Of a DNA stretch of 64,000 bases, positions 35,886 to 43,954 are shown piece after piece. Each line of letters opens with the position of its first letter. Within the stretch, counting starts at the first letter, position 1. The position numbers and the translations under genes are program-made. The notes below the pieces were generated by a model. The model saw nothing but the letters and a program-made list of their open reading frames with translations, had not been told where the DNA came from and did no database searches. The stretch comes from Niastella vici (GTDB lineage Bacteria; Bacteroidota; Bacteroidia; Chitinophagales; Chitinophagaceae): assembly GCF_002077945.1 (NCBI RefSeq), contig NZ_LVYD01000059.1:1-64000 (forward strand), given 5' to 3'.

Positions 35886-36090
35886 ATATTACCACAATAC
35901 GACCACAACCAAACCACAACCTAACGGAAATACCCCAGTCACTGCCACCTGGCAGAGTGCAGGAAAAACAGGCTAAAAATGTTTGTTTTGCCACAAGGAC
36001 AGTACATGCTTCAGGCATAGTTGACACCAATAAAAAACGCCCTGCAACCAACGTATACAAGGCGTTATCTGATCCCTGATTTGATATGAC

Positions 36091-36179
36091 TGATTTTGAG
36101 ATTTCGGGATTTTGAGATTTCGTAACAGGCCGAACCTGATAAAATCCCAAAATCTAAAAGTCGCTAAATCAGAAATCAT
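36091..36179. repeat. family A palindromic repeat, copy 3
   Basis: This 89-base unit starts TGATTTTGAGATTTCGGG and ends CGCTAAATCAGAAATCAT. It is repeated directly at 36188-36276 with about seven differences. Each unit has a left arm and an imperfect inverted right arm around a conserved centre (AACAGGCCGAACCTGATAAA). Confidence 0.8.
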
Positions 36180-36187
36180 AATATTGC

Positions 36188-36276
36188 TGATTTGGAGATT
36201 GGGGGATTTTGAGATTTCGCAACAGGCCGAACCTGATAAAATCCCAAAATCTAAAAATCGCTAAATCAGAAATCAT
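36188..36276. repeat. family A palindromic repeat, copy 4
   Basis: This is the direct duplicate of the previous unit, 8 bases further on. It ends at the stop codon of the following outer-membrane protein gene, so the 3' end of that gene may have been set by the repeat insertion. Confidence 0.8.
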
Positions 36277-37223
36277 TAATATCCGCATCTGCTCCTATAA
36301 TATCCGCACGAGTGCTTTTTCTCCTGCACAGGCGCAGGGGCTGGTGGAGCCGGTGTTTCAACAGCTTTTTGTGCTTCCACTTTTTTTGGCAGTTCCACTG
36401 CTTTGGGCGGAGCGGCTTCTTTATTCTTCATGAAATTAAGCGGCATGCCAACCGTGATATTCCAGGCCGATGCATTCGATTTCAATTGCGTAGTGAGTTG
36501 CTTGGTATCCTGCGGCGTTACCAATGTTTCCCGGCCTAAATTGCCGATCCCCATCAGGTATTGCAGCCCTACCACATATTTGCTCACATTGCCTTTGGCA
36601 AATGCCAGGTTAACCCCGGTGATAATGGCCGAGTTCCAGTTACCGGCGCTGTACTGGTACACGGTTTCATTCGATTTTACAGTGCTGCTGATAGCCGTTA
36701 CCGGATTGGGCACAACCGCCATACCGGCATAAGGTTGTATCCGCACATTCATAACCGGTTTTTTGACCGGGTTGGCGTTCGCCTGTTCCAGCATCATCTT
36801 CCGCGCAGCGCAGGGTGTAGTGAAGGCCCCGGGAGCTTTCCCTGTAGCCGGCTTTGCGGTTCTACCCAAATTAATGGGCTTGCTGCTTACCTGGTAACCG
36901 GCTTCCAGCCGCAACTTCCAGTCGCCCTGCGATGAGGTAAATTCACTGGCGCCGGTTTCGGGATTGGTAAATTCATACGTGACCACCGACCGGTTGGTGG
37001 CTACCCCAACAAAGGGGCCATGTGTTTTATTAATAAGGTAATCCATTCGAAGGCCTACTTGCGGAGAAATGTTTGAACACATAGGTTTTATACCTTTCGT
37101 GTTGTTGTACTGTACACAGGTAAAAGCTTGTTCAATACCCACTCTGGGTGTAACGGAGAACTGGGCACTCGTTGCAAACCCGCAGGCAACGAATACCACG
37201 CCGGCTAACGCTGCTTTTCTCAT
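36276..37223 (-). CDS. probable outer-membrane beta-barrel protein
   Basis: This 315-residue protein has a signal peptide (about residues 1-20, ending ATSAQ), a mature part with alternating hydrophobic/polar strands suggesting an outer-membrane barrel (for example FSVTPRVGIEQAF, GVNLAFAKG, AWNITVGMPLNF) and a C-terminal Pro/Ala/Glu-rich stretch (about residues 265-305) ending in a Cys-rich CGYYRSRCGY. Several Cys residues are unusual for a barrel. No named family was recognised. The gene is minus strand and ends at a family A repeat. Confidence 0.65.
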   Translation of the reverse strand: MRKAALAGVVFVACGFATSAQFSVTPRVGIEQAFTCVQYNNTKGIKPMCSNISPQVGLRMDYLINKTHGPFVGVATNRSVVTYEFTNPETGASEFTSSQGDWKLRLEAGYQVSSKPINLGRTAKPATGKAPGAFTTPCAARKMMLEQANANPVKKPVMNVRIQPYAGMAVVPNPVTAISSTVKSNETVYQYSAGNWNSAIITGVNLAFAKGNVSKYVVGLQYLMGIGNLGRETLVTPQDTKQLTTQLKSNASAWNITVGMPLNFMKNKEAAPPKAVELPKKVEAQKAVETPAPPAPAPVQEKKHSCGYYRSRCGY

Positions 37224-37466
37224 AGCTTAGTTTTTTAGTGTCCTTATAAGTTACACCATATTGAGCAAACCAAAAATTAGAATACATGAGTGGCGGGCTA
37301 ACTTCAGCCTATTTTTAGGGTAACCCGTTTTAACGAAAAGAAATTGAAACAATTAAAAAAGAAAAAAATATTTTCACCGGGTTGTCCAATCGGTCTTTGT
37401 TCAATTGTTATAAGGGTATAATAATTATATTCAATAACAATTACTATAACATTAAAACCTGAAAAC

Positions 37467-37823
37467 ATGGAAGAGTATATGTTGATCTTACGGCACCAGG
37501 ACGGAGCGAAGATCGCCTCACCGGAACAAATGCAGATCTGGATGAAACAAACCATGGACTGGATCGGCGCCATTTCTGCAAAAGGCAAATTCGTGAGCGG
37601 CACCGGTTTACTATTCGACGGCAGCAAAGTAGTATGGCCGCATGGAGTAGTTACCGACGGGCCGTTTGGCGAGATCAAGGAAACCATTGGCGGACAAATG
37701 ATCGTAAAAGCCGATTCATTTGATGAGGCCGTTGAATTCGCCAAAGGTTGTCCCGTATTACAGGGCGAAGGCAACAGTGTGGAAGTAAGGCGGATCGCCA
37801 AAAACGATGGCACCCATAAATAA
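37467..37823 (+). CDS. YCII/DGPF-domain protein 1
   Basis: This 118-residue protein belongs to the YCII-related family, often called DGPF proteins, with an alpha/beta fold of the dimeric ferredoxin type. The VVTDGPFGEIKETIGGQMIVKADSFDEAVEFAKGCPVL region carries the DGPF motif itself (Asp-Gly-Pro-Phe). The function of the family is not known. It is the first gene of a plus-strand unit of two YCII genes and an ECF42-type sigma factor (gap 30 bases, then 72). This linkage is characteristic of ECF42 systems. Confidence 0.9.
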   Translation: MEEYMLILRHQDGAKIASPEQMQIWMKQTMDWIGAISAKGKFVSGTGLLFDGSKVVWPHGVVTDGPFGEIKETIGGQMIVKADSFDEAVEFAKGCPVLQGEGNSVEVRRIAKNDGTHK

Positions 37824-37853
37824 CAACAACCACTATTAAATCAAATACAAACA

Positions 37854-38195
37854 ATGAAAGATTATTTATTGGTATACCGCGCTGATTACACTACTATTCC
37901 CGACCGTACGCCTGAAGAAGCAGCCGCCATGACGAAGCGCTGGATGGACTGGATCGGCAGCATTGCCGCGCAAAACAAACTAACCGACCGTGGACAACGG
38001 CTGGCGGCATCAGGTAAAGTGGTTAAAAACGAAAGCACTGTCACTAACGGACCGTATGCCGAGATCAAGGAATCAATTGGTGGGTATTCCATTATCAAAG
38101 CCAATTCGTATGAAGAAGCCATTGTATTAGCTAAGGGCTGCCCCGTCTTTACCCAGGGCGGTAATGTAGAAGTAAGGGAAATAAGCCCAATGTAA
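37854..38195 (+). CDS. YCII/DGPF-domain protein 2
   Basis: This 113-residue paralogue of the previous protein shares WMDWIG near its start and has NGPYAEIKESIGGYSIIKANSYEEAIVLAKGCPVF, where the motif is NGPY rather than DGPF. The loss of the Asp suggests a different function or a partner role in a heteromer. The gap to the sigma-factor ATG is 72 bases and contains a family B palindrome, which could regulate the sigma gene. Confidence 0.88.
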   Translation: MKDYLLVYRADYTTIPDRTPEEAAAMTKRWMDWIGSIAAQNKLTDRGQRLAASGKVVKNESTVTNGPYAEIKESIGGYSIIKANSYEEAIVLAKGCPVFTQGGNVEVREISPM

Positions 38196-38204
38196 TAAAG
38201 CTAT

Positions 38205-38257
38205 TGGATACCAGTTACCGGGTACCAGTTACTGGTAACTGGTACCCGGTAACTGGA
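38205..38257. repeat. family B palindromic repeat, copy 3
   Basis: The words CCAGTTACCGGGTACCAGTT and ACTGGTAACTGGTACCCGG make a nearly perfect palindrome of about 50 bases, located between the second YCII gene and the start of the sigma gene. Such a structure could lower or attenuate transcription into the sigma gene. Confidence 0.7.
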
Positions 38258-38267
38258 AACCTTGAAC

Positions 38268-39506
38268 ATGCAACAACCCGAATTAATACCACATTTGTTC
38301 AGGACCGAATACAGGAAGATCATTGCTGTATTGTGTAAACGTTTTGGCTTTGAACAAATAGAAACAGCGGAAGATATTGCAAGCGAAACCTTCATGACGG
38401 CGGCCCAAACCTGGGGATTGCAGGGCATACCGCAAAATCCGGTTGCCTGGTTGTATACCGTGGCAAAGAACAAAGCCAGCAATTTTCTGAAACGCCAGGC
38501 TGTTTACAATCATAAAGTAGTGAAGGATCCGGCAGTCAACGAAGACACGTCAACCATGCCGGCCTATGAGATCGACCTTAGCCCCCAGAACATCAACGAC
38601 AGCCAGCTGCAAATGATGTTCGCCATTTGTCACCCGGCCATTGCCACCGAAGCGCAGATCGGTTTATCGCTGCGAATTTTGTGCGGATTTGGCATCGAAG
38701 AAATAGCCGACGCTTTTCTCAGTAACAAGGAAACCATCAACAAACGCCTGTTCCGCGCCAAAGAAAAATTGCGCTCAGAAAATATTGCTATCGAACTTCC
38801 TGAACTGGCACAAATAGATGAACGGCTGGGAACCGTACTGGCCACGCTCTATCTGCTGTTCAGCGAAGGCTATTATTCAGTGAGCAATAATAAAACGTTG
38901 CGTAAAGAATTATGCTTCGAAGCCATGCGGCTTTGTTATATGCTGGTTGAAAACAAGCATACCAACAAACCGCCGGTGAATGCATTGCTGTCACTCATGT
39001 GCTTTCATGCTTCCCGGTTCGAAGCACGCCTTGACCGCAATGGCGAACTGATCTTGTACGAAGAACAGGATACCAGCCTGTGGGATGCCGACCTCATCAG
39101 CAAAGGCGGCTACTTTTTGAATTGTTCGGCCAGTGGCAACCAGCTTTCGAAGTACCACCTCGAAGCCGCCATTGCCTACTGGAACACCCAAAAAGACGAT
39201 ACCAAAGAAAAATGGGAAGCCGTTTTACAATTGTACAACCGTTTATTGCAAATAGAATACTCCCCCATTGCGGCCCTCAACCGCACCTTTGCCCTGTCAA
39301 AAGCAAACGGCGCACCCGAAGCCATTATTGAAGCAGAAAAACTGCAGCTCACCAACAACCACTTTTATTTTACGCTACTGGGCGAATTGTATACCGGTAT
39401 CAATAACCGCAAAGCCATTCAGCATTTTCAGCAGGCGCTGGCCCTGGCAAAAACGAATACGGATAAGCAGGTCATTCAGAAGAAGTTGGATAAAATCGCA
39501 CACTAA
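38268..39506 (+). CDS. ECF42-type RNA polymerase sigma factor with C-terminal TPR-like domain
   Basis: This 412-residue protein has sigma region 2 (about residues 8-80: FRTEYRKIIAVLCKRFGFEQIETAEDIASETFMTAAQTWG), a linker and region 4 (about 110-170: ATEAQIGLSLRILCGFGIEEIADAFLSNKETINKRLFRAKEKLR) and then a long C-terminal alpha-helical part (about 175-412) with TPR-like repeats, for example KAIQHFQQALALA. The combination of ECF sigma, long extension and neighbouring DGPF genes is the pattern of the ECF42 group, where the C-terminal part replaces an anti-sigma factor in control. The ATG at 38268 is chosen; a TTG is two codons upstream. Confidence 0.9.
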   Translation: MQQPELIPHLFRTEYRKIIAVLCKRFGFEQIETAEDIASETFMTAAQTWGLQGIPQNPVAWLYTVAKNKASNFLKRQAVYNHKVVKDPAVNEDTSTMPAYEIDLSPQNINDSQLQMMFAICHPAIATEAQIGLSLRILCGFGIEEIADAFLSNKETINKRLFRAKEKLRSENIAIELPELAQIDERLGTVLATLYLLFSEGYYSVSNNKTLRKELCFEAMRLCYMLVENKHTNKPPVNALLSLMCFHASRFEARLDRNGELILYEEQDTSLWDADLISKGGYFLNCSASGNQLSKYHLEAAIAYWNTQKDDTKEKWEAVLQLYNRLLQIEYSPIAALNRTFALSKANGAPEAIIEAEKLQLTNNHFYFTLLGELYTGINNRKAIQHFQQALALAKTNTDKQVIQKKLDKIAH

Positions 39507-39771
39507 CTGTTAACTGCATATACATACGAAATAAAAAATATCTGCAGTATAACCGATTTTAATTACTTTTAAGCATCCCTCGAAGGGATCCAAATGCTAA
39601 ATGGTTCCTGCAGGGCTGCTTTTTATTATCTGGCATCAAGATAGTACCCGAATAAAATGATATTGATCAATTTTTAAAAAGCAGCGGCCCGCTTCTATGA
39701 CGGCTCTTATCACGGCATTCTATTACAACCTGTCCCGGCTTTAGTCGGGATTAACCATTAAAATGTAAACG
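39507..39771. repeat. leader region with inverted repeats upstream of the patatin gene
   Basis: An 11-bp inverted repeat GCTGCTTTTTA/TAAAAAGCAGC (39615-39625 with 39675-39685) and a TCCCG...CGGGA hairpin (39733-39750, 22 bases before the ATG) occupy the gap between the sigma gene and the patatin gene. Either could be a terminator of the sigma gene (the first ends in five T) or a regulatory element of the next gene. Confidence 0.5.
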
Positions 39772-40665
39772 ATGTCTTACCAATTTACCAACCTCGTTTT
39801 CGAAGGTGGCGGCGTTAAAGGGATAGCATATGCGGGCGCCCTGCAGGTACTTACCGATTGCGGTATTATGCCCCAAATAAAACAGGTAGCCGGCACTTCG
39901 GCCGGGGCTATAACGGCTACCCTGGTAGCCCTGGGTTATCCGGCGCCGGAGCTTAAGTCGATCATCATGAACCTCGACTTCAAACATTTTGAAGATGGCT
40001 GGGACCCGCTTCGCATACCCACAGAATACGGGTTATACAAAGGCAATACTTTTTTGTACTGGATCCAGAAAATGATCGCCAACCGAACAAATAACCAACC
40101 CAACATTACGTTTGCCGATCTGTATAAATTAACCGGCGTTGGGTTGTTTGTATTTGCCACCGACCTCAACATTTACGACATAAAACAGTTCTCGCATATT
40201 GATACGCCCAACGTGCCCGTTTGCGAAGCAGTAAGGGCGTCTATGTCGATCCCGTTGTTCTTTAAAGCCTGGAAATTCAGTAATAATTTGCCCGACAATC
40301 ATATATATGTCGATGGTGGTGTGGTGTTGAATTATCCGCTCACGGTGTTCGATTCGCCACAGCAACCCGATAATCCCCAAACCCTGGGCTTTTATTTATA
40401 CGATCGCAATGGGAATAAAAAACCCAATTCGCTGAGTTATGATCAGCCTGTTGATTATTGCAAGGTGTTGTTCGAAACGGTGATTGATTCGCAGGATATT
40501 GATTTCGACAATAACGAATCGATGGAGAAAAGAACGGTGAAGATCGATGATTTCGGTATTGCAGCCACTGATTTTAATTTGACCCAGCAACAAAAAGATC
40601 AGTTATATAAATCAGGCGTTTATTACACGGAAGCCTATTTAGGCGTTCCGGTAGTAAATGCATAG
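39772..40665 (+). CDS. patatin-like phospholipase
   Basis: This 297-residue serine hydrolase probably removes fatty acids from phospholipids or other lipids. The patatin motifs are all present: the oxyanion loop GGGVKGIAYAGAL (about residues 10-22), the catalytic serine motif GTSAG with Ser43, and the DGG motif with Asp181, giving a Ser-Asp dyad. There is no signal peptide, so it likely acts in the cytoplasm or at the inner membrane face. It is a single gene, with leader hairpins upstream and an 18-base palindrome about 80 bases after the stop. Confidence 0.92.
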   Translation: MSYQFTNLVFEGGGVKGIAYAGALQVLTDCGIMPQIKQVAGTSAGAITATLVALGYPAPELKSIIMNLDFKHFEDGWDPLRIPTEYGLYKGNTFLYWIQKMIANRTNNQPNITFADLYKLTGVGLFVFATDLNIYDIKQFSHIDTPNVPVCEAVRASMSIPLFFKAWKFSNNLPDNHIYVDGGVVLNYPLTVFDSPQQPDNPQTLGFYLYDRNGNKKPNSLSYDQPVDYCKVLFETVIDSQDIDFDNNESMEKRTVKIDDFGIAATDFNLTQQQKDQLYKSGVYYTEAYLGVPVVNA

Positions 40666-40742
40666 GAAGGTGTTGATCGTATGGGTGCTTACCTTAAAAC
40701 AGCAAGCAGTTTCATCGCCTGATTCCATATGAAGGCCTTCCC

Positions 40743-40760
40743 TCCCGATAGCTATCGGGA
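40743..40760. repeat. 18-base perfect palindrome
   Basis: TCCCGATAGCTATCGGGA is a perfect palindrome between the convergent patatin and DUF11 genes. A related hairpin (TCCCG...CGGGA) occurs at 39733-39750. Palindromes of this kind are repeated in many Bacteroidota genomes. Confidence 0.85.
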
Positions 40761-40800
40761 CCCGGGGGACCTTTACTTAAACGAATTGACGGGTCATCAT

Positions 40801-40842
40801 GTGAGCCTTCTGCTATTCCTGGCGGAAGGCTTCACCTTTTTA
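40801..40842. terminator. possible terminator of the patatin gene
   Basis: A stem formed by GTGA-GCCTTC (40801-40810) and GAAGGCTTCAC (40825-40835) with one bulged base is followed by CTTTTTATC. It is near the convergent stop codon of the DUF11 gene. Confidence 0.45.
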
Positions 40843-43185
40843 TCGCTTCAGCAGTTTTTGCTGCAACAACTGCCTGTTTCCGCCCAACACTTCCAGCACA
40901 TACATGCCCTTTGCCAAACCCGGCGGCACGGCTAAACTTATTGAATGATAACCGGTCTGTAATTTCTCAGCAGCCGCAAATACTTCCCTTCCATAAAAAT
41001 CAATTAGCCTGAATTGTATCTTCTCTGTTGTTTTCAACTGCAGCTGCACATTGATCTCCTTATTGAACGGATTGGGATATACCTGCATACCCAATTCTTT
41101 TAGGCTGATGAAAACAATGCCCGAATAAGTATAACTGCCACCCTGCTGCACGATCTTTAACCGGTAGAACCGCGAAGCAGCAGTAGTATTTTCTTTATCA
41201 GTGAACCGGTAGGTACTGCCGGGAACAGCCGTCAGTTTACCCACTGGTTTAAAATGCGAAGGATTGCCGGCATACTCCAGCTCATACCAGGCAACATTTC
41301 TTTCCTCCTTCAGCGACCATTGCAAAACACTTTGGTTGCTATTCAGGCTGCCGTTGAATGAAAGACCATTTAATGCCAGTACGCCATCTGTATGAAAACA
41401 GGTAGCATTCTGGCTGCCCGACTGCGTGGTATCATCGGAATTTATAAAGATGGTATTCCCATCACCATCGAGCAGGGTGATCCTCGACTGGTTACAGATG
41501 TATTTATCGACATCGGTGACCGCCCTGAATTTTACAACGGCTTTATTGGCCCCACCCGGTTTAACAATACCACTCTGTTCACCGGCCGAATTAATGAACC
41601 GGCCGCCGCTCACCGCAAATGGCATGGTACCGGCCACATCAGGCACGGCTACCCCATTCAATGTAGTGGAGTTTGGTATGTAGATAGTGCTTGAAGGAAC
41701 CGAATCATATAACTTCACGCCCGGCGCATTGATATTTCCGTTATTGGTCACTTCAATGGTGTATTCCACCGTATCGCCGCCAACTACAAAAGGCACCCCA
41801 CGTGTATTTCGGTACGATTTATTAGCTATTAATGATGGCGATAACACCGGGAAAGCGCAACTGGTAAAGTCGCCGCTGGTCCATACATTACTGGTATTAC
41901 TGCCGGCAATAGAAGTACCCGCCATGGTGGCCAGGTTCACCTTAAATACATCCTGGTACGAACCGCCGATAAATACATTGCCGGCCGGGTCAATGGCAAT
42001 TGAATTGGAACTGCTGGTGGGCGATGGATTTATGCTGCCCATAAACGTAGTAATGCGGGTAGCAGGATTTATTTTATACAGCTTGCTACTATTGGCGATC
42101 AGGTATAATTTGCCCGAACCGTCGCCAAAGAGATCGCCACCGGTTTCGGCCAGTACATCGTTGGAACCGTTGATGGCGTCATTGATCAACGGGCCCAGCT
42201 GCGATATCACCGGCAAACCGGTACCAGGGTTTATGGAAAAGCGAATAAGGTCGTCCCCGTGCGAAGTAACCGCAAAACCATACCCATCACTTGCAAATGC
42301 CATGCGGTTGATGTTGTAATTGGTATTCGGTTCGAGCGGATAACCGGTAAACCGGCGGGCGCATACCGGTGAAGCGTTCAGATCGATATAACAAAGTTCC
42401 TGCGCCGGATTGCTGGCATAATTATTCACGAAATAAATACGGCCCGAACTCTTTTCATAAGCAATGGCCGCCACATAATCCATCAGGCTGCCGGCAGCCA
42501 GCGCGGCGCCGGATACCGCATCATAACAGGGTCCGTTTTCGCCATCGAATAAAATAGGGCCGCCGGTGCCATCCGATTTATCCAGTGTTTTTATAAACCG
42601 GTAATACATGCCATCGGCAGGCGATGTGGAATCTACTTTGGTGGTACACTGGTAAATGACCGAACAGGTGTTATCAGCCGAGAGATTGGTGAATACGGTA
42701 TTGGTGTTCTGCACAAAACTATTGCCTGTGTATATTCCCTGCAAGGTAGCGTAGTTCGAAACGGTTCCTCCATTAGCCGTGATGGTAACCTCGAAGGTAA
42801 TGGTAGCGCTTACATTGGGGCCCAGCAAACCGGGACCAAAAGAAGGCGCATTGATGAGGCCGCCGCTAATGGCATAAGGCATGGCGCCGCTTACATCGGC
42901 CACAGAAACACCGTTCAGCGTAGTGGAACCTGCTACATACGAAGCGCCGGCAGGAATATTATCGTACAGCGTGGCATTGCTGATATTCGAGGCCGACAGG
43001 TTGGTAATAATAATGTTATATTGTAAAACATCGTTTTGAGAAGCAGTAGAACCATCGCCCGCAGTAGAGATATTTGCAACAGATTTACTCAGGTTCAGCG
43101 TTTGCGCTTTCACTTTACCGGTAACAGGTAACAGCAGCAGTAACAATAGCACATATGGAACCCCGAACGTGTAGAGTTTAATCAT
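40840..43185 (-). CDS. secreted DUF11-type protein with T9SS C-terminal sorting domain
   Basis: This 781-residue exported protein starts with a long hydrophobic signal (about residues 1-27). Two DUF11-like repeats are seen near residues 60-145 (LYDNIPAGASYVAGSTTLNGV) and 490-590 (LYDSVPSSTIYIPNSTTLNGV). A propeller-like region lies between them (residues 180-470, with RIYFVNNYAS and NRMAFASDGYGFAV). It ends in a T9SS type A sorting domain of about 80 residues (MQVYPNPFNKEINV ... KGMYVLEV), so it is exported by type IX secretion. The ATG at 43185 is selected because it starts the signal; the frame extends 26 codons upstream to another ATG. Probably a cell-surface structural or binding protein. 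Confidence 0.83.
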   Translation of the reverse strand: MIKLYTFGVPYVLLLLLLLPVTGKVKAQTLNLSKSVANISTAGDGSTASQNDVLQYNIIITNLSASNISNATLYDNIPAGASYVAGSTTLNGVSVADVSGAMPYAISGGLINAPSFGPGLLGPNVSATITFEVTITANGGTVSNYATLQGIYTGNSFVQNTNTVFTNLSADNTCSVIYQCTTKVDSTSPADGMYYRFIKTLDKSDGTGGPILFDGENGPCYDAVSGAALAAGSLMDYVAAIAYEKSSGRIYFVNNYASNPAQELCYIDLNASPVCARRFTGYPLEPNTNYNINRMAFASDGYGFAVTSHGDDLIRFSINPGTGLPVISQLGPLINDAINGSNDVLAETGGDLFGDGSGKLYLIANSSKLYKINPATRITTFMGSINPSPTSSSNSIAIDPAGNVFIGGSYQDVFKVNLATMAGTSIAGSNTSNVWTSGDFTSCAFPVLSPSLIANKSYRNTRGVPFVVGGDTVEYTIEVTNNGNINAPGVKLYDSVPSSTIYIPNSTTLNGVAVPDVAGTMPFAVSGGRFINSAGEQSGIVKPGGANKAVVKFRAVTDVDKYICNQSRITLLDGDGNTIFINSDDTTQSGSQNATCFHTDGVLALNGLSFNGSLNSNQSVLQWSLKEERNVAWYELEYAGNPSHFKPVGKLTAVPGSTYRFTDKENTTAASRFYRLKIVQQGGSYTYSGIVFISLKELGMQVYPNPFNKEINVQLQLKTTEKIQFRLIDFYGREVFAAAEKLQTGYHSISLAVPPGLAKGMYVLEVLGGNRQLLQQKLLKR

Positions 43186-43263
43186 AGGTAATGGATTATA
43201 CAAGCTTAAAAATATCATCTGGCGGGCATTAGGTCTATTGCCCGCGCCGTTATTGTTCATCAT

Positions 43264-43700
43264 TACATAGTTCTATTTAGCAAAAAGAAGGGAACCCACC
43301 CCTTAGTCTCCAACACGTTAGGCTCCCCTTATGCGCATTTGATAAAAATCAAAACATCTAACGCCAACGAGAAATAACACGTTATTTTTCGGGAATATTA
43401 AAATATTTTGTAACTTACGAGTACTCTCCTAAGACAGCGAATATCCTCTCCCGCGAAAAAGATTATTGAAAAACCGACATATACATATCCAATGGTCCTG
43501 TTAAACCATTAACTCTCTTATGAATATCTGATTGGGTTGAGAAAAGATTAGCAGCATACGGGATGCCGGTAACAGGCGATCGCAGATCAGCCGTGTTCAC
43601 ACCTCCGGATTAATTTTATTTCTGTCCCTAAATCCTTTTTTAACAAGCGAAATCCCGTTTTTAATTACACCGTTTACCTGATTTGTATTAATCCGTACCC
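43264..43700. other. gene-free region upstream of the DUF11 gene
   Basis: This roughly 440-base stretch has no convincing frame. It is AT-rich and probably contains the promoter of the minus-strand DUF11 gene. No clear repeat family word was seen. A candidate small RNA unit follows at about 43700-43816. Confidence 0.4.
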
Positions 43701-43816
43701 TTCTTTTTATTGCTGCATCACTTACCTGAATAAGTGATAAGATCCTATTGCACTATTATGCCCCCCATAATTATTTTAGAAAACGTCGTCCAGCCAGGCG
43801 ACGTTTTATTTTTTAT
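43700..43816 (+). ncRNA. candidate small RNA with terminal hairpins
   Basis: An 8-bp perfect hairpin ATCACTTA/TAAGTGAT (43717-43724 with 43731-43738) is followed by a 9-bp terminator stem AAAACGTCG/CGACGTTTT (43780-43788 with 43799-43807) and a run of T. No plus-strand gene precedes it, so it would end a transcript that begins in the gene-free region. The next gene starts 140 bases further on. No promoter was found, so the call is tentative. Confidence 0.35.
43780..43816 (+). terminator. orphan Rho-independent terminator
   Basis: A 9-bp perfect stem with a 10-base loop is followed by ATTTTTTAT. No gene on the plus strand lies immediately upstream. It could belong to a small RNA or a leader attenuator of the nuclease-helicase gene. 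Confidence 0.7.
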
Positions 43817-43954
43817 CTTGCAGGCCAATAAGCAAAACTATTTATTCCCGCGCCCGGGAATTATGTAAAATGCACAAACACAAAAACCATTATCCGGCAC
43901 CGGCTTGCATATGCGCATGAAATAAGCAATTTTTGCAACCCGAACCCCTTAACC

